From Clostridia bacterium (GTDB lineage Bacteria; Bacillota; Clostridia; Christensenellales; Borkfalkiaceae): a stretch of DNA of 64,000 bases. Of the stretch, positions 19,901 to 27,844 are shown in pieces. The stretch is from assembly GCA_017504165.1 (NCBI GenBank), contig JAFVRR010000012.1, positions 1 to 64,000 on the forward strand. The letters are read 5' to 3'. The position numbers and the translations under genes were made by a program. Numbering within the stretch: position 1 is the first letter of the stretch; each line of letters begins with the position of its first letter. The notes below the pieces were generated by a model, which was given only the letters and a program-made list of their open reading frames with translations, made no database searches and was not told the DNA's origin.

Positions 19901-22432
19901 CAAGAAATCTTCGCCATTAGAATCAACAACTTTTTTAATAAATGTTTTTAATTGTTCTTTTGTTATATCGTGCTTATTTCTTGATAAAGGTTTTTTAATA
20001 TCTAATAATGTTGCGATTACTCTACCATCATCGTATTCTTTATAATCTTCCGCATAAGAATAATTTGCAGTAAAGTATATTCCACTACCCATAACCGACC
20101 CGTGTTTACCAACTTTTTTAGTGTCAAACACATTAAATTGTTCTGGTGTTCCGTGAAACATAACAACGTATTCATCGCTTTTACTTGGTATTAAAGGATT
20201 ATACTTGTTATTCATTTTAGTGTTACTAAAATATTTTTCCATTTGTGGTTTAGATTTTACTATTTTAGTTACTAATTGATTTAACTTGCCTTGCTCGTAC
20301 AACCTTTTTACAAATTGTTCTCTACGTTCATTTTTTGATATTGGTAAAGATTCTAACACAACACCTTTAGTATCTTCATCAATCTCGTTTACAATTTCTT
20401 GTAATTCTTCAAAAGATAAACTATCAAACCATTTATCTAAACTTGCTACAGAATCAAAATCATCAACTTCTGGCAGTTTGGCACGTGAGAATTTATGCTT
20501 TTCATTTTCTTTATTTTTTTGCCCTAATTTATCAAGCGCATTTTCAAATAACGTTTGTGCTTTTTCTAACCTTGCAACAACTTTACTATCGGCGTTAGTT
20601 CCTTTAAACGCTTTAATAAAGTCTTTAATACGGTTCAAAATCTTTTGCGCAAGACTTTTGTTTTCTCTTGCCAATCTATTAATAGATTCTTCATTACCTA
20701 ACAAATCTTCCGTTATATGCGCTACTACTTCAGTATAAGCATATTCTTCCTTGTCGGTTAATGATTCGTTTTTTTGCAACTTTTCAATTGCGCTATCAAT
20801 TTCTTGCTCGGTTATTTTGTATTGATTGCCTACTATAGATTTCTTTGCTTTTTCAATTGCTTTTTTATCGGCTAAAACAAATTTAGCAAATTCTTTATAC
20901 TCGCTACTATTTTCAATAAAGTGAGTAATTTCGTGTGCGGTAGTTTTTGCCCAACTTCCATCTTTAATTCTTCTCTCATCAATATACATTATGCCATTAG
21001 ATGAAATATAACCATTTGGAATATTTTCATCGCCTTTAACTACTACAACGTTAATAGGTTTCCCTGCTTTATTGCCGATAAGTTTTGTTGCTTTATATAT
21101 TTTGGCAAGGTTAGTTCTTTCTTCCCCGCTAAAATTGCTATTAGAAATTTGCATTTGCAATCCGTGAGAGTCGGCAACTCTTTTTACATCGTTTTCAATA
21201 TAATTACGATTCATCATAAGACCTGCAGACATATTTTGCGTTAATCCACTTGTTTCGGTTTCTTCAAGCATACTTAAAGCATCTTGCTTTAACTTACCAC
21301 TTTCTTCAAATATATCGTTGAATATAGGCGTCTTCTCGGCAAGCGTATTAAAACATTCTTTCCTTTGCTCTTCGGTCATTGCTTGTAAACTTTCGCTCAT
21401 ATTGTTTAACGACCTTATTTGCGCTTCCGCAACTTTGCTACTTATTTTATTAAGTTTGTCTTGTGATACTTTACCACTTTGTTGTGCGTTCTCTAAAACG
21501 GCAGTATTATTAACAAACGTTTCTATTTCATTTGCAACTTCTACAAAATGCTTGCCACCTTTATCTTTATTTGCAAGTGCCATTGCGCTATTTTGCATAC
21601 CATCAAGCACCGCACCTACCGTACCACCTACAACAAAAGTTTTTGGCAATTGTGACCAATCAACTTTGGCATCTTTATCTACACCGCTAATTCGCTTGTT
21701 TAATGGGTCTAAAACATCGGCAATAACTTCTTCTACACCTTCAGAAGCAAAGTTATATGCAACCTTGCCAAGACCTTTTGAAACGTATTTATCTAAATTA
21801 GATTTAGATAATAAATTACCTAAAAGCGTTTTACTTGCTTCAGTAGTTTTACCAAATACTCGACCACCAATTTTTTCGGTTAAGCCTTCAACTGTTCCAC
21901 TTAAAGCACCATAACCAAGTGCTTGCTCATAAGAAGCGCCTTCTTTAAAAGCAGATTCAGAAGCGTTACCTACTGCACCGCCTATAAATGCGCCTGTAGA
22001 CAATGCTTGTCCTACTCCGGGTATAAAATTTACCGCAATAGCAGGAAGCATTCCACCAACACCTTCTGCAACTTGATTAACAAAATTGTCATTGTCTATC
22101 AATGAGGCATTTTCAAGTTGCTTGCCCCATTGCGTATCAAAATTACCTTCGCCTTTTTCATCTAGGCCAAATAAGTCTGAAGTAAAATCGTAATTCACAA
22201 ACTCATCTACATCTACACCAAAAAGACCAACTGCCATTGCACCTGCATCAACAATACCTTCAACTGATTTAGTTGCGCCTTTAAGAATGTTTGTTATAAG
22301 GTTACCTGTGGTCGCACCAAAAACATAATCTTTATCTTCAGTTTCAACCTTTTCAACGGATGTCTTTGCTTCTTTATCAATTCCACTTATAGTTCTTTGT
22401 GCTTTATCTCTTAATTCGTTTGGATTGTACAT
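13997..22432 (-). CDS. Giant phage polyvalent protein with zincin and ADP-ribosyltransferase-like domains
   Basis: This 2811-residue protein is the last virion-region gene. Visible parts: a glycine/alanine-rich, partly hydrophobic N-terminal region (about 120-285); a metallopeptidase motif AHEITHF at 499-505; an ADP-ribosyltransferase-like module at about 753-925 (MFHGTPEQF, GSGIYFT, YDGVIA); an LPD3/nuclease-like module at about 960-1080; a second ART-like module at about 1152-1325 (LYHGTNNEF, GRGFYFV, YDGLIVAG); another associated domain at about 1350-1470; then long helical regions and a hydrophobic stretch near 2480. Domains are separated by repeated RFS-type motifs. Such proteins are known as phage and plasmid polyvalent proteins, thought to be injected with DNA to act on the new host. 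The targets are unknown. Confidence 0.85.
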   Translation of the reverse strand: MYNPNELRDKAQRTISGIDKEAKTSVEKVETEDKDYVFGATTGNLITNILKGATKSVEGIVDAGAMAVGLFGVDVDEFVNYDFTSDLFGLDEKGEGNFDTQWGKQLENASLIDNDNFVNQVAEGVGGMLPAIAVNFIPGVGQALSTGAFIGGAVGNASESAFKEGASYEQALGYGALSGTVEGLTEKIGGRVFGKTTEASKTLLGNLLSKSNLDKYVSKGLGKVAYNFASEGVEEVIADVLDPLNKRISGVDKDAKVDWSQLPKTFVVGGTVGAVLDGMQNSAMALANKDKGGKHFVEVANEIETFVNNTAVLENAQQSGKVSQDKLNKISSKVAEAQIRSLNNMSESLQAMTEEQRKECFNTLAEKTPIFNDIFEESGKLKQDALSMLEETETSGLTQNMSAGLMMNRNYIENDVKRVADSHGLQMQISNSNFSGEERTNLAKIYKATKLIGNKAGKPINVVVVKGDENIPNGYISSNGIMYIDERRIKDGSWAKTTAHEITHFIENSSEYKEFAKFVLADKKAIEKAKKSIVGNQYKITEQEIDSAIEKLQKNESLTDKEEYAYTEVVAHITEDLLGNEESINRLARENKSLAQKILNRIKDFIKAFKGTNADSKVVARLEKAQTLFENALDKLGQKNKENEKHKFSRAKLPEVDDFDSVASLDKWFDSLSFEELQEIVNEIDEDTKGVVLESLPISKNERREQFVKRLYEQGKLNQLVTKIVKSKPQMEKYFSNTKMNNKYNPLIPSKSDEYVVMFHGTPEQFNVFDTKKVGKHGSVMGSGIYFTANYSYAEDYKEYDDGRVIATLLDIKKPLSRNKHDITKEQLKTFIKKVVDSNGEDFLSNYGDVYSVGYDKLLNDTVNKLFEYNTNDVDMIEDIYITSRMDFDEFHNGLTDTLGYDGVIAWNKAEGTQAIVFRSNQVKEIFNFKPTESNDIRFSRKTENVINLSNDNELQDRISKSNKSKYDVIKDYLIETFAGQTFTLSDGVKAIMDKSDAKHLSHLSDNKKTATLSKLREIIEKAQFFAEAKNVLHKKFDEFRYYEIKVSFDNEKYDILLNVGHLKFQNEYHIYDITKKGSIANESSTRLARSVDYALKNNASNNSILNTKEKVNTNLEKNKFSYKDSQGNTLSKEQQEFFKDSKVRDKDGNLLALYHGTNNEFYVFDKTKIKIDNLGRGFYFVDKKQIADSYAQRRTEERGGQERVVECYLLAKKPFDISNISDEEMRDFLVYDYNQRGRVRYDYRKKYGIQQVEAEKYVEEMMNDEDIPIVNGKKDYSVLFSTSEANFQSWLKERKYDGLIVAGTDKKTNISGTAYIVFDSNQIKLTTNKTPTSNTDIRFSYKTEGQKQKALEYFGTTYDYDQAGFMLDDGRMLKLSMYGLKGVKHRRIEEIFDDKKGHDAVYDFINDGNIRINASSSGIEIGSETPITRGQINSISRFIEKQFKARGLFYLDITDRDGNNIVSKDYHDYNDESVMDVMWDIEDYYNKGRIPANNYRFSYKLIANYTRDKVYSKKDAEQVINTILADNLGADIPIDIANKNKNEAISILFDEFNASKDKKESALKIANYIVEHSVVANLQADEMNAEAMNTIATLRPYFHNVDLTEVDTTDKAVKMLWGNKEGLSPYQIKRELADNGFILEGETDGEVFADMLNKYKQAKQSIQKQTEIYLKNAVPKENLINIKSKIVDDIVSAYNEFGSKSKFAKIIEQYKDVANQWKNLYYAEKRKSDAEGRLKYEVEKFRDIHVGKTLQAHQYKQQLFNNTIGQLKKLVYRGRFNDKRARMLIGNLAEWYTKDNPIFKDDENFNEDIANAMRDIAHNIPSLGEMGVNILENLEKESGLTDIQEIYEWYTKANVKKGYSYEIKNWLGKIVSPKQYNVTELNQIGAIVGFFRKFIETYNKIEVNDEYVDAMPMAKEMVDIQTANNNRKLNGKQRIFSALFKGKKTNYMEWFGDPMAVARYHDGYNDKGFNQYAIRQMQNAELEMQVKYINIMRARDKFFADKKYLKRLNKTKVLFSGKEISLDNAIMIYMQLNQEDALMGMALGGIKIVDEKGNTVAEFKGFANENDSEDDIKEKAKKIQNEIAKQLTEDDMTFIAIQENLYNNVLRNLKKERDEKRQGYSNVREGYYIPIYRADVFKGLIDIKQEMSSVNSASFNKERTKSQARLLIMPASQVLERHANGVLKYYYFSPIERNLNTIRSLNVSEEGANPVTLDIVMSSGWKDFKDFYAEMYNDIRGVKSGKRFDLFGAIRGNTAKAVLGLNPKVLLNQLSSYPAALHILDLDSVIKGIGVKTTTEDLYKYAPIAEARKYDNSSAKAQGVIEDTSSVFLQGIGFIDGVVVKGVYGACQIQVQKDKGLKIGTVENKKEAGKLLIDVILETQQNTFKSSQTQASRSENDLLKMLVMFRSDIIKGAGRIVDGIGRVLYAQNSSDKKSAHKQLTKSISVVLVQSLYMAGLSLAFAKLYNTDDEDKSDLLTFIADAFGNMLGGFPIISSIIESLTSGYDIEDMSLGTINDIIDAVKGIGKLVDGDTDSQEIANTVRKLIYSISAFVGLPVKNLYKILYGGTNIISPSTAYQVDNIFYKQSYNKDLKKAIESGDEKMISTIAGLIMNENVGSGFKSESAREEINRLLTKGYDVIPTAVGDSMTINDTTYKLKEPDKERFKETYYKAISKVEDLMSSNGYMIASDDAKAKAIKYVYKYYYYESQAQTLDVELDIKLYLFGQIVPIDKMSIVLAEIPSVTANAKNKKQAVQAYLQKAKLTVAEKYILMGYLGYKNTYGESQVKALISKTNLSKKQREILLEKCGYKTS

Positions 22433-22457
22433 ATTGCTATCCTTTTAAATTTGTTTT

Positions 22458-23651
22458 TTACTCGTTAATTGTGCCTATAAATTCTTCATTTCGAGATTTT
22501 ATTTCATCTTCAATATTTAACCCCAATTTTTTATAAATTGCTATTTTAAAATTGTTATAATCTGTTACAACACCCTCTCTCGGCTCAACTTTAACGAGCA
22601 TACCGTTATTACCAACAACATAAATTTCACCGTTATAGTAAACACAATCGCCTTCTTTAGCATCTCTACCATTAACTACTTTAATTTGTGCCTTTAATTT
22701 ATCTGCGACATCGCCTGTTAACCTATCTTTAAGTTTGCCCGATTCTACTTTATAAGGTTTACCATCTACCATTAAAATAAAGTTATCTAATCCTACACCA
22801 CCTCTAACGTGTGATGATGTTGATGCTAACCCTGCATTTAAAACAGCAAACTGTTGTTGTGCATCGGAATCATTTGCCGATACAATATCACCATTTGTAT
22901 TAAATGCATTAAGGCTATTTTTTGTGTTTTTAATACTATTGTCAATTGGCGTTTCACCTTTATTGTAAGCATCTAAATACTCATCATATTTAGGATAACT
23001 TGACAATGTAACCTTAACTCTTGGTGGAATTTTTTCTTCGCTTCCATAAATTTCAGATACATAATCGCGTACTATTTGAGCGTAATCATCTTTGACATTA
23101 TTATTTACATCATACGCATCTGGATTTTCAAAAAACTCATTAATCGTTTTAATTACGGTTTCTTCTTTTTCTTTTTGTTGAGATTCTTGTATAATTGCAT
23201 CTTCTCTTTTTTGTTGTTGCAATTTCATCATATTGTCCATATAATATGAATACAAATCATTATTTGTCTTATCTCGTTGCGTATAAATTTGATTAAGCGC
23301 ATTTCGATATGCATTAAATCCTTCAATAGATGCATCTCCTGCATATCCTGTATTTGCTTTGCCACTTGCCTTATTTAACTCGTTTACATTCCTTTGCAAT
23401 TCGTTATGTTCGGAATTAGCAGAAAGTGCTTGATTTTGCGATGCCTTATTATTTGCTTCTACACTTTTATTGTATGTATCCGTTGCTACCTTCATATAAT
23501 CATCATACGGATTACTTGCTTTAGGCGTAGTTTCTTCTTGTTTCGGATTCATAATATTATAAATATTTAAATACGATTGGTAATCGCCACCTAGCAATTT
23601 TCTTTTTTCTTCATCTAATGCATCAAATTGATTTTGTGTGTATTTCGACAT
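22458..23651 (-). CDS. Putative internal virion or ejection protein
   Basis: The 397-residue protein is rich in N, Q, K and E, with a long probable coiled coil at about 60-180 and a more globular C terminus (about 265-390, ILMVDGKPYKVESGKL, YYNGEIYVV). No known domain is recognised. Its place between the membrane protein gene and the polyvalent protein gene, after the tail genes, suggests a virion protein ejected with the DNA, as in other short-tailed phages; that is inference. Its start overlaps the preceding gene by 29 bases in another frame. Confidence 0.55.
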   Translation of the reverse strand: MSKYTQNQFDALDEEKRKLLGGDYQSYLNIYNIMNPKQEETTPKASNPYDDYMKVATDTYNKSVEANNKASQNQALSANSEHNELQRNVNELNKASGKANTGYAGDASIEGFNAYRNALNQIYTQRDKTNNDLYSYYMDNMMKLQQQKREDAIIQESQQKEKEETVIKTINEFFENPDAYDVNNNVKDDYAQIVRDYVSEIYGSEEKIPPRVKVTLSSYPKYDEYLDAYNKGETPIDNSIKNTKNSLNAFNTNGDIVSANDSDAQQQFAVLNAGLASTSSHVRGGVGLDNFILMVDGKPYKVESGKLKDRLTGDVADKLKAQIKVVNGRDAKEGDCVYYNGEIYVVGNNGMLVKVEPREGVVTDYNNFKIAIYKKLGLNIEDEIKSRNEEFIGTINE

Positions 23652-24603
23652 TTTCTTCCACCTCTTTTCTTTCTTCTACAGTTTTCATATCTGCATCAAA
23701 TTCTTCCAAGTTATCAATTTTTTTGATAATTCGCCCACGATAATCACCCGTTATAAACAAATAAGACATTTGCATATTAATGATACCTAGACATAAAAAC
23801 ACACAAATTTGAAACCCGGTCCAAATTAAACTTGCCCAAGTAAAATCGGCAATTAATGTAACCCCATAAATACCAAATACAACTGCCAATAACGCTCTTG
23901 CAATCAACGCTTTGGATGATGATTTTGTTAAATATTCGCCTATTGTAGCACCTAAATAGTTAGGGTCGTCTTTTTTCCCACCTTCACTAGTTAAATTGCT
24001 TGAATACAACTCGGACAATTTAAGCGAAACCGCTTCTTGATAGCATCTACATTTAAGGTTATATTCTTTTCTATGCCTTCTATTTTCTTTTTTTAATTGA
24101 TTTATTCTAAACTGTTCGTTCTTGCGTTTACTTTTATCTTTTAACGCTTCTTCATTTACTATAATCGGTTTTTCGTTGCTTATTATTGTAATGCTTTTTG
24201 CTATTCCGTTAGAATCAAAACAGTCTTCATACCTTAATCCTGCTCTTGCAAGTATTTTTCTTCTTTGCCTTTCATAAGTTTTTACGTTCTTATCGTGACA
24301 CCAATCGCCTAATTTGTTAATTTTACCGCTTATTTTCACTACTGTTTGCGAGTATAACGACATAGTGTTTACAACTGTCTCATCTTTCATTGCATTAATT
24401 ACACCTTGCACACCTAACAAATAATGTGTGGAAATACCTAAACAAAACGCTAAAATACCTTCACCAATTATTTGCCATATATCTTTGTTGGTAGGCGTTA
24501 GTACAAACAACGTAGTAAAAACATATAATCCACACGTTACTGCTACCGCGATATACCCTAAACAATTAAAAAATATTTCTTTAACTTTTATTTTAACATT
24601 CAC
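23623..24603 (-). CDS. Phage membrane protein, four helices
   Basis: The 326-residue protein has two hydrophobic spans at about 11-65 and two at about 232-285, with a strongly basic hydrophilic middle (about 85-200, many KR and charged pairs). The family is not recognised. It overlaps the upstream membrane gene by four bases (ATGA) and the downstream gene by 29. It may be a virion component that inserts in the host membrane during DNA entry, or a lysis factor; neither is shown by sequence. Confidence 0.5.
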   Translation of the reverse strand: MNVKIKVKEIFFNCLGYIAVAVTCGLYVFTTLFVLTPTNKDIWQIIGEGILAFCLGISTHYLLGVQGVINAMKDETVVNTMSLYSQTVVKISGKINKLGDWCHDKNVKTYERQRRKILARAGLRYEDCFDSNGIAKSITIISNEKPIIVNEEALKDKSKRKNEQFRINQLKKENRRHRKEYNLKCRCYQEAVSLKLSELYSSNLTSEGGKKDDPNYLGATIGEYLTKSSSKALIARALLAVVFGIYGVTLIADFTWASLIWTGFQICVFLCLGIINMQMSYLFITGDYRGRIIKKIDNLEEFDADMKTVEERKEVEENVEIHTKSI

Positions 24604-25052
24604 GCTCTACCACCTCGTTCTTCAATTATCTCGGCTACCGCTACTTTAATTTGTTCTGTTGTCATATCGGCAGTTTTTGTTGCTTGCCTTACTTCTCGAT
24701 ATTTAACTATCATTGGTTTAATAATAACAATATCTATTAAAGAACCTAACGCACAAGCACCTGCAAACACACTCATATAAGACAATAACGGTTTCATCAA
24801 CTCTAACAATACGTACACAATAATCAATGTCACGCATCGATTCATTTTGAACGGTAACGTGCCTTTAAGTGATATCAATAAAAATAATACCCACACAACT
24901 CCTGTTACAGTTAACGCAAAACCTTCTTCCTTTGTTGTTACCATATACTTGTAATTAATTGCTAACACAATTACTAACGGTAACAAGTTAGCGGTTAAAC
25001 TTAAACACCACAATAAAAACATTTTAAATTTACTATATCGTTTCGCTTTCAT
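24600..25052 (-). CDS. Small phage membrane protein, holin-like
   Basis: The 150-residue protein has four hydrophobic helices in its first ~115 residues and a charged C-terminal tail (KYREVRQATK to ERGGRA). That shape fits a holin, but no holin family is recognised and no endolysin lies next to it. It overlaps both neighbours in the membrane-protein cluster 23.6-25.7 kb, so these proteins are made together late in infection. Confidence 0.45.
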   Translation of the reverse strand: MKAKRYSKFKMFLLWCLSLTANLLPLVIVLAINYKYMVTTKEEGFALTVTGVVWVLFLLISLKGTLPFKMNRCVTLIIVYVLLELMKPLLSYMSVFAGACALGSLIDIVIIKPMIVKYREVRQATKTADMTTEQIKVAVAEIIEERGGRA

Positions 25053-25674
25053 TTGATGCTCCGTTATTTATAATATTTGTTATTTTTTCACTTGAGCCAT
25101 TTGCTACAAGTTCTTTATTGCCAACTGCCATTAACCTTATAAGTTCTTTCAACACTCTGCTTTCATCTTTAAGAATTTTTTGTTGCTCTTTCTTTTCTTT
25201 TTTTATTTCTTTTTGCAATTCCTCAAGACTTGCAATGGTCCTATAATGCTCTTCATTAAGTTTCCTGTAATCTTCATCTTGTTTTTTCTTTTGTGCCGTT
25301 AAACCCGAAACTGCGGTGTTTACTTCTTTTGTAGTTCCTCTCATTTTTTTAAGGAACAATATAATGCTTAATATCGTACCCAAAGAGCCCCACAAAAAAG
25401 TTATAAGCGCTTTTGAAAGTTCTAATAGTTCGCCTTTGTATTGTTCGATTATCGCAAGTATATCGGTTACGTCTTTTTCCGTTACTCCACCTTCAGTTTC
25501 TGTATTATCCTGTATAGCATTTTCTATTTCATCAAACTTGTCGGTAATTTCTTCTTCGCTTGGCAATTTTTCCGTAATTTCAGTTTCCGTTTCTTTTGCA
25601 TAGACATTACTTACACTAATTGGAAATACAATTATTAATGCTAACGCTAAAACTAAAAATAATAATTTTTTCAT
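25033..25674 (-). CDS. Secreted or membrane-anchored phage protein with coiled coil
   Basis: Starting at ATG 25,674 (GGGGAG eight bases upstream) the protein has about 213 residues. A signal-peptide-like helix (KKLLFLVLALALIIVF, ending at VYAKE) is followed by an acidic region, a second hydrophobic span near residue 98, and a long charged coiled coil (about 125-185). The longer frame from 25,689 lacks a good start. The layout recalls spanin-like or holin-partner proteins, but no family is recognised. Confidence 0.5.
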   Translation of the reverse strand: MKKLLFLVLALALIIVFPISVSNVYAKETETEITEKLPSEEEITDKFDEIENAIQDNTETEGGVTEKDVTDILAIIEQYKGELLELSKALITFLWGSLGTILSIILFLKKMRGTTKEVNTAVSGLTAQKKKQDEDYRKLNEEHYRTIASLEELQKEIKKEKKEQQKILKDESRVLKELIRLMAVGNKELVANGSSEKITNIINNGASNESETI

Positions 25675-25676
25675 TG

Positions 25677-26165
25677 TTATTCTCCCCAAACTTCTTTACG
25701 TGCTTTTTCAATGCACGCTTCAACGTCTTCGTTGTATTTAATAAATTTAGCCTTTGCCGTTTCATCGTTAGGCTTAGCAAGATATTCACGCATTATTTTG
25801 TTTTCATCTTCTAATGAATAAAGTTTAGCAATTTCTTTTTTGCTTAATTCATCGTGACGTTTTTCTTTTGCTTTTTCTAACTGTTCGGCAGTAGGTTGTG
25901 GTCTAAACTTCGCAACTAAATCGCAAGTGAAGTAAGTCCTTGACTTTTCTTCCGTCTTTGCAACAATATTGCCGTTTCCGTCATAATCTTCAATGACATC
26001 TTCCCAAGTATCGGTTTTTTCTTCAATATTGGTAGCATATAAAAAATCGTAGTCGTTAGGCAAACTTTCTGCTTCGGCAAGTATTAAGTTGTCGCTATAA
26101 GATATAAAACCCTTTTCGCTTATGTTTACAATTCTATTCGTATTTTTATCTATTAAAATAAACAT
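25677..26165 (-). CDS. Phage protein after the tail fibre, possible fibre accessory
   Basis: The 162-residue protein has a beta-rich N terminus (MFILIDKNTNRIVNISEKGF) and a helical, charged C-terminal half (about 90-160). Small proteins of this type just after a fibre gene are often annotated as fibre-assembly or chaperone-like proteins. The match is by position and overall shape only. It lies 17 bases after the fibre stop. Confidence 0.5.
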   Translation of the reverse strand: MFILIDKNTNRIVNISEKGFISYSDNLILAEAESLPNDYDFLYATNIEEKTDTWEDVIEDYDGNGNIVAKTEEKSRTYFTCDLVAKFRPQPTAEQLEKAKEKRHDELSKKEIAKLYSLEDENKIMREYLAKPNDETAKAKFIKYNEDVEACIEKARKEVWGE

Positions 26166-26182
26166 ATTTTACACACTCCTTT

Positions 26183-27844
26183 TTATATATCTTCAACACT
26201 TGAGTTTACGAACTCAATTCTTGTGCTATTAAAATTCCGACCAGAGTCCATTTCCCAACCATCTTGCAAAGTGCGCCAAAATTCATAAACATTATGAGTA
26301 ATATACTCTAAATCCACAAACTCATATTTAAATATTTCGCTAGTATATGAAATATTACACATAAGGCGTTTAGCATTATCTACGTCTATAAAATAAGACT
26401 CATCTTCTAAAATTATAGAATTACTAGGAATAACGAAAACATTATTTACTTTAACGGCACTAGTAGATAATAATTTAATATAATAATCATTATATTTTTC
26501 AGTTCCAAACACGTCTGTACCATATACTCTAAAGTTGACCGTATGCTTATAAAATTTAGTTCCACTTGAATTTGATATGAGATTTTCAATTTCTTTCTTT
26601 GTGAGTAAATCGTTTTCAGCAAGAGGTTTGACGGTACTTCTTCTTATAAGTTCTAACCTACCGTCCATATACCCTTGAAGTAAATTAGAGCGGTCATACC
26701 TTAACTCATAAATTCTACTTGCACCGTAATCCCCATTAGCGCCTTCCCAATACTTTTCTAAGGTTGCTCGATTGTCTTCGCAGATTTCAGTATAAGCAGA
26801 GAGACTTTTCCCAGTATTAGGATCCGTATGACATAAGTATAAAATGCCTTCTTCTTTAATAGGAATATCGCTTGTTTTTATTGCATTATTTTTTGCTAAA
26901 GCTTCTTCTAAAGTTATACTTGGCGCGTTTTTAGCACTATTAGTATAATCTTTCATAAAGAAAAACGAAGTGTTTGTACTTCCAAGACCGTTTCCTACAG
27001 TGAGGAAAATACCATTTGCAGGTTTGTTAAATTTACCAAAGTGATATTGAAAGGGCCCTGTAGTCCAGTTTTTTAAACCGGCACCTAATAAAACTGTGTT
27101 TCTTGGATTTCCAGCAAGATAGTTTTGTTCGCCGAAGTTGAAAGAACCATGACTTTTATTTGTGTTATTGGTTTTAGTCGTATTCTTATAACCTCCGATA
27201 AAACCACTTGTTACGTTTATGATTTTGTTCCATTTACCGGATAAAAGGTTATTAGCAGCATTTGTGTAGTTTCTATAACCAATAGTTGCACCGCCGTCTA
27301 TTAAGTCTTTTTCTTCTCCGTCTTGAAATTCAATAACGTTTTGTTGACCAATATTTAAATGATAATTTCTTTCAACTTTTCCTTTGGTAGATAAATTAAA
27401 AGACTCTTTCCCCGTAGTTTCATTAACAAAAGAAAACGTTCTTAAAACAGTTTCTCCATTTTCGCTCAACTCACTATAAGTAAAATCTTCACCGTCAGGT
27501 GGCAACTGAATTGAATTCTCGCCTTGTCCGTTTTCAAGATTAATATTTTTAACTTCTTGATACTTGCCATTGTCGGCTAAATACCTATTCCCGTCGCCGT
27601 CAATAACTATTTTGTCAAGTTTTGCCTTTTCTTCTTCGGTTAAAACCTTGTTGATTTTATCCGTTAAATCATCTTCAAGACCTTGCATTTCTTTTAAAAT
27701 TTCTTCTTCGGGTACATAAAAATACTTTCGTATTTCTTCTTGGCTATGTCCCCTAGAAGCAGGATTGCTTGGCATTTCTTTAACGCCTTTATTGATAATT
27801 TCTGCTATTCTATCATCGGTAATTCTTTTATTCGTATTACTCAT
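26183..27844 (-). CDS. Tail fibre or spike protein
   Basis: The 553-residue protein has a short helical head (about 1-65), a conserved collar-like turn LDKIVIDGDGNRYLADNG near residue 73 seen in many Bacillota phage fibres, then a long glycine/asparagine-rich beta-repeat region (about 165-300) and a distal beta domain. It most likely binds the host surface. No variable repeat related to the DGR template is present in it. Its start overlaps the stop of the nozzle-like gene by one base. Confidence 0.7.
   Translation of the reverse strand: MSNTNKRITDDRIAEIINKGVKEMPSNPASRGHSQEEIRKYFYVPEEEILKEMQGLEDDLTDKINKVLTEEEKAKLDKIVIDGDGNRYLADNGKYQEVKNINLENGQGENSIQLPPDGEDFTYSELSENGETVLRTFSFVNETTGKESFNLSTKGKVERNYHLNIGQQNVIEFQDGEEKDLIDGGATIGYRNYTNAANNLLSGKWNKIINVTSGFIGGYKNTTKTNNTNKSHGSFNFGEQNYLAGNPRNTVLLGAGLKNWTTGPFQYHFGKFNKPANGIFLTVGNGLGSTNTSFFFMKDYTNSAKNAPSITLEEALAKNNAIKTSDIPIKEEGILYLCHTDPNTGKSLSAYTEICEDNRATLEKYWEGANGDYGASRIYELRYDRSNLLQGYMDGRLELIRRSTVKPLAENDLLTKKEIENLISNSSGTKFYKHTVNFRVYGTDVFGTEKYNDYYIKLLSTSAVKVNNVFVIPSNSIILEDESYFIDVDNAKRLMCNISYTSEIFKYEFVDLEYITHNVYEFWRTLQDGWEMDSGRNFNSTRIEFVNSSVEDI

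Noticed and set aside
21318..21914. 198-codon frame antisense to the polyvalent gene
   Set aside because: It is a shadow frame with no start signals or domain.
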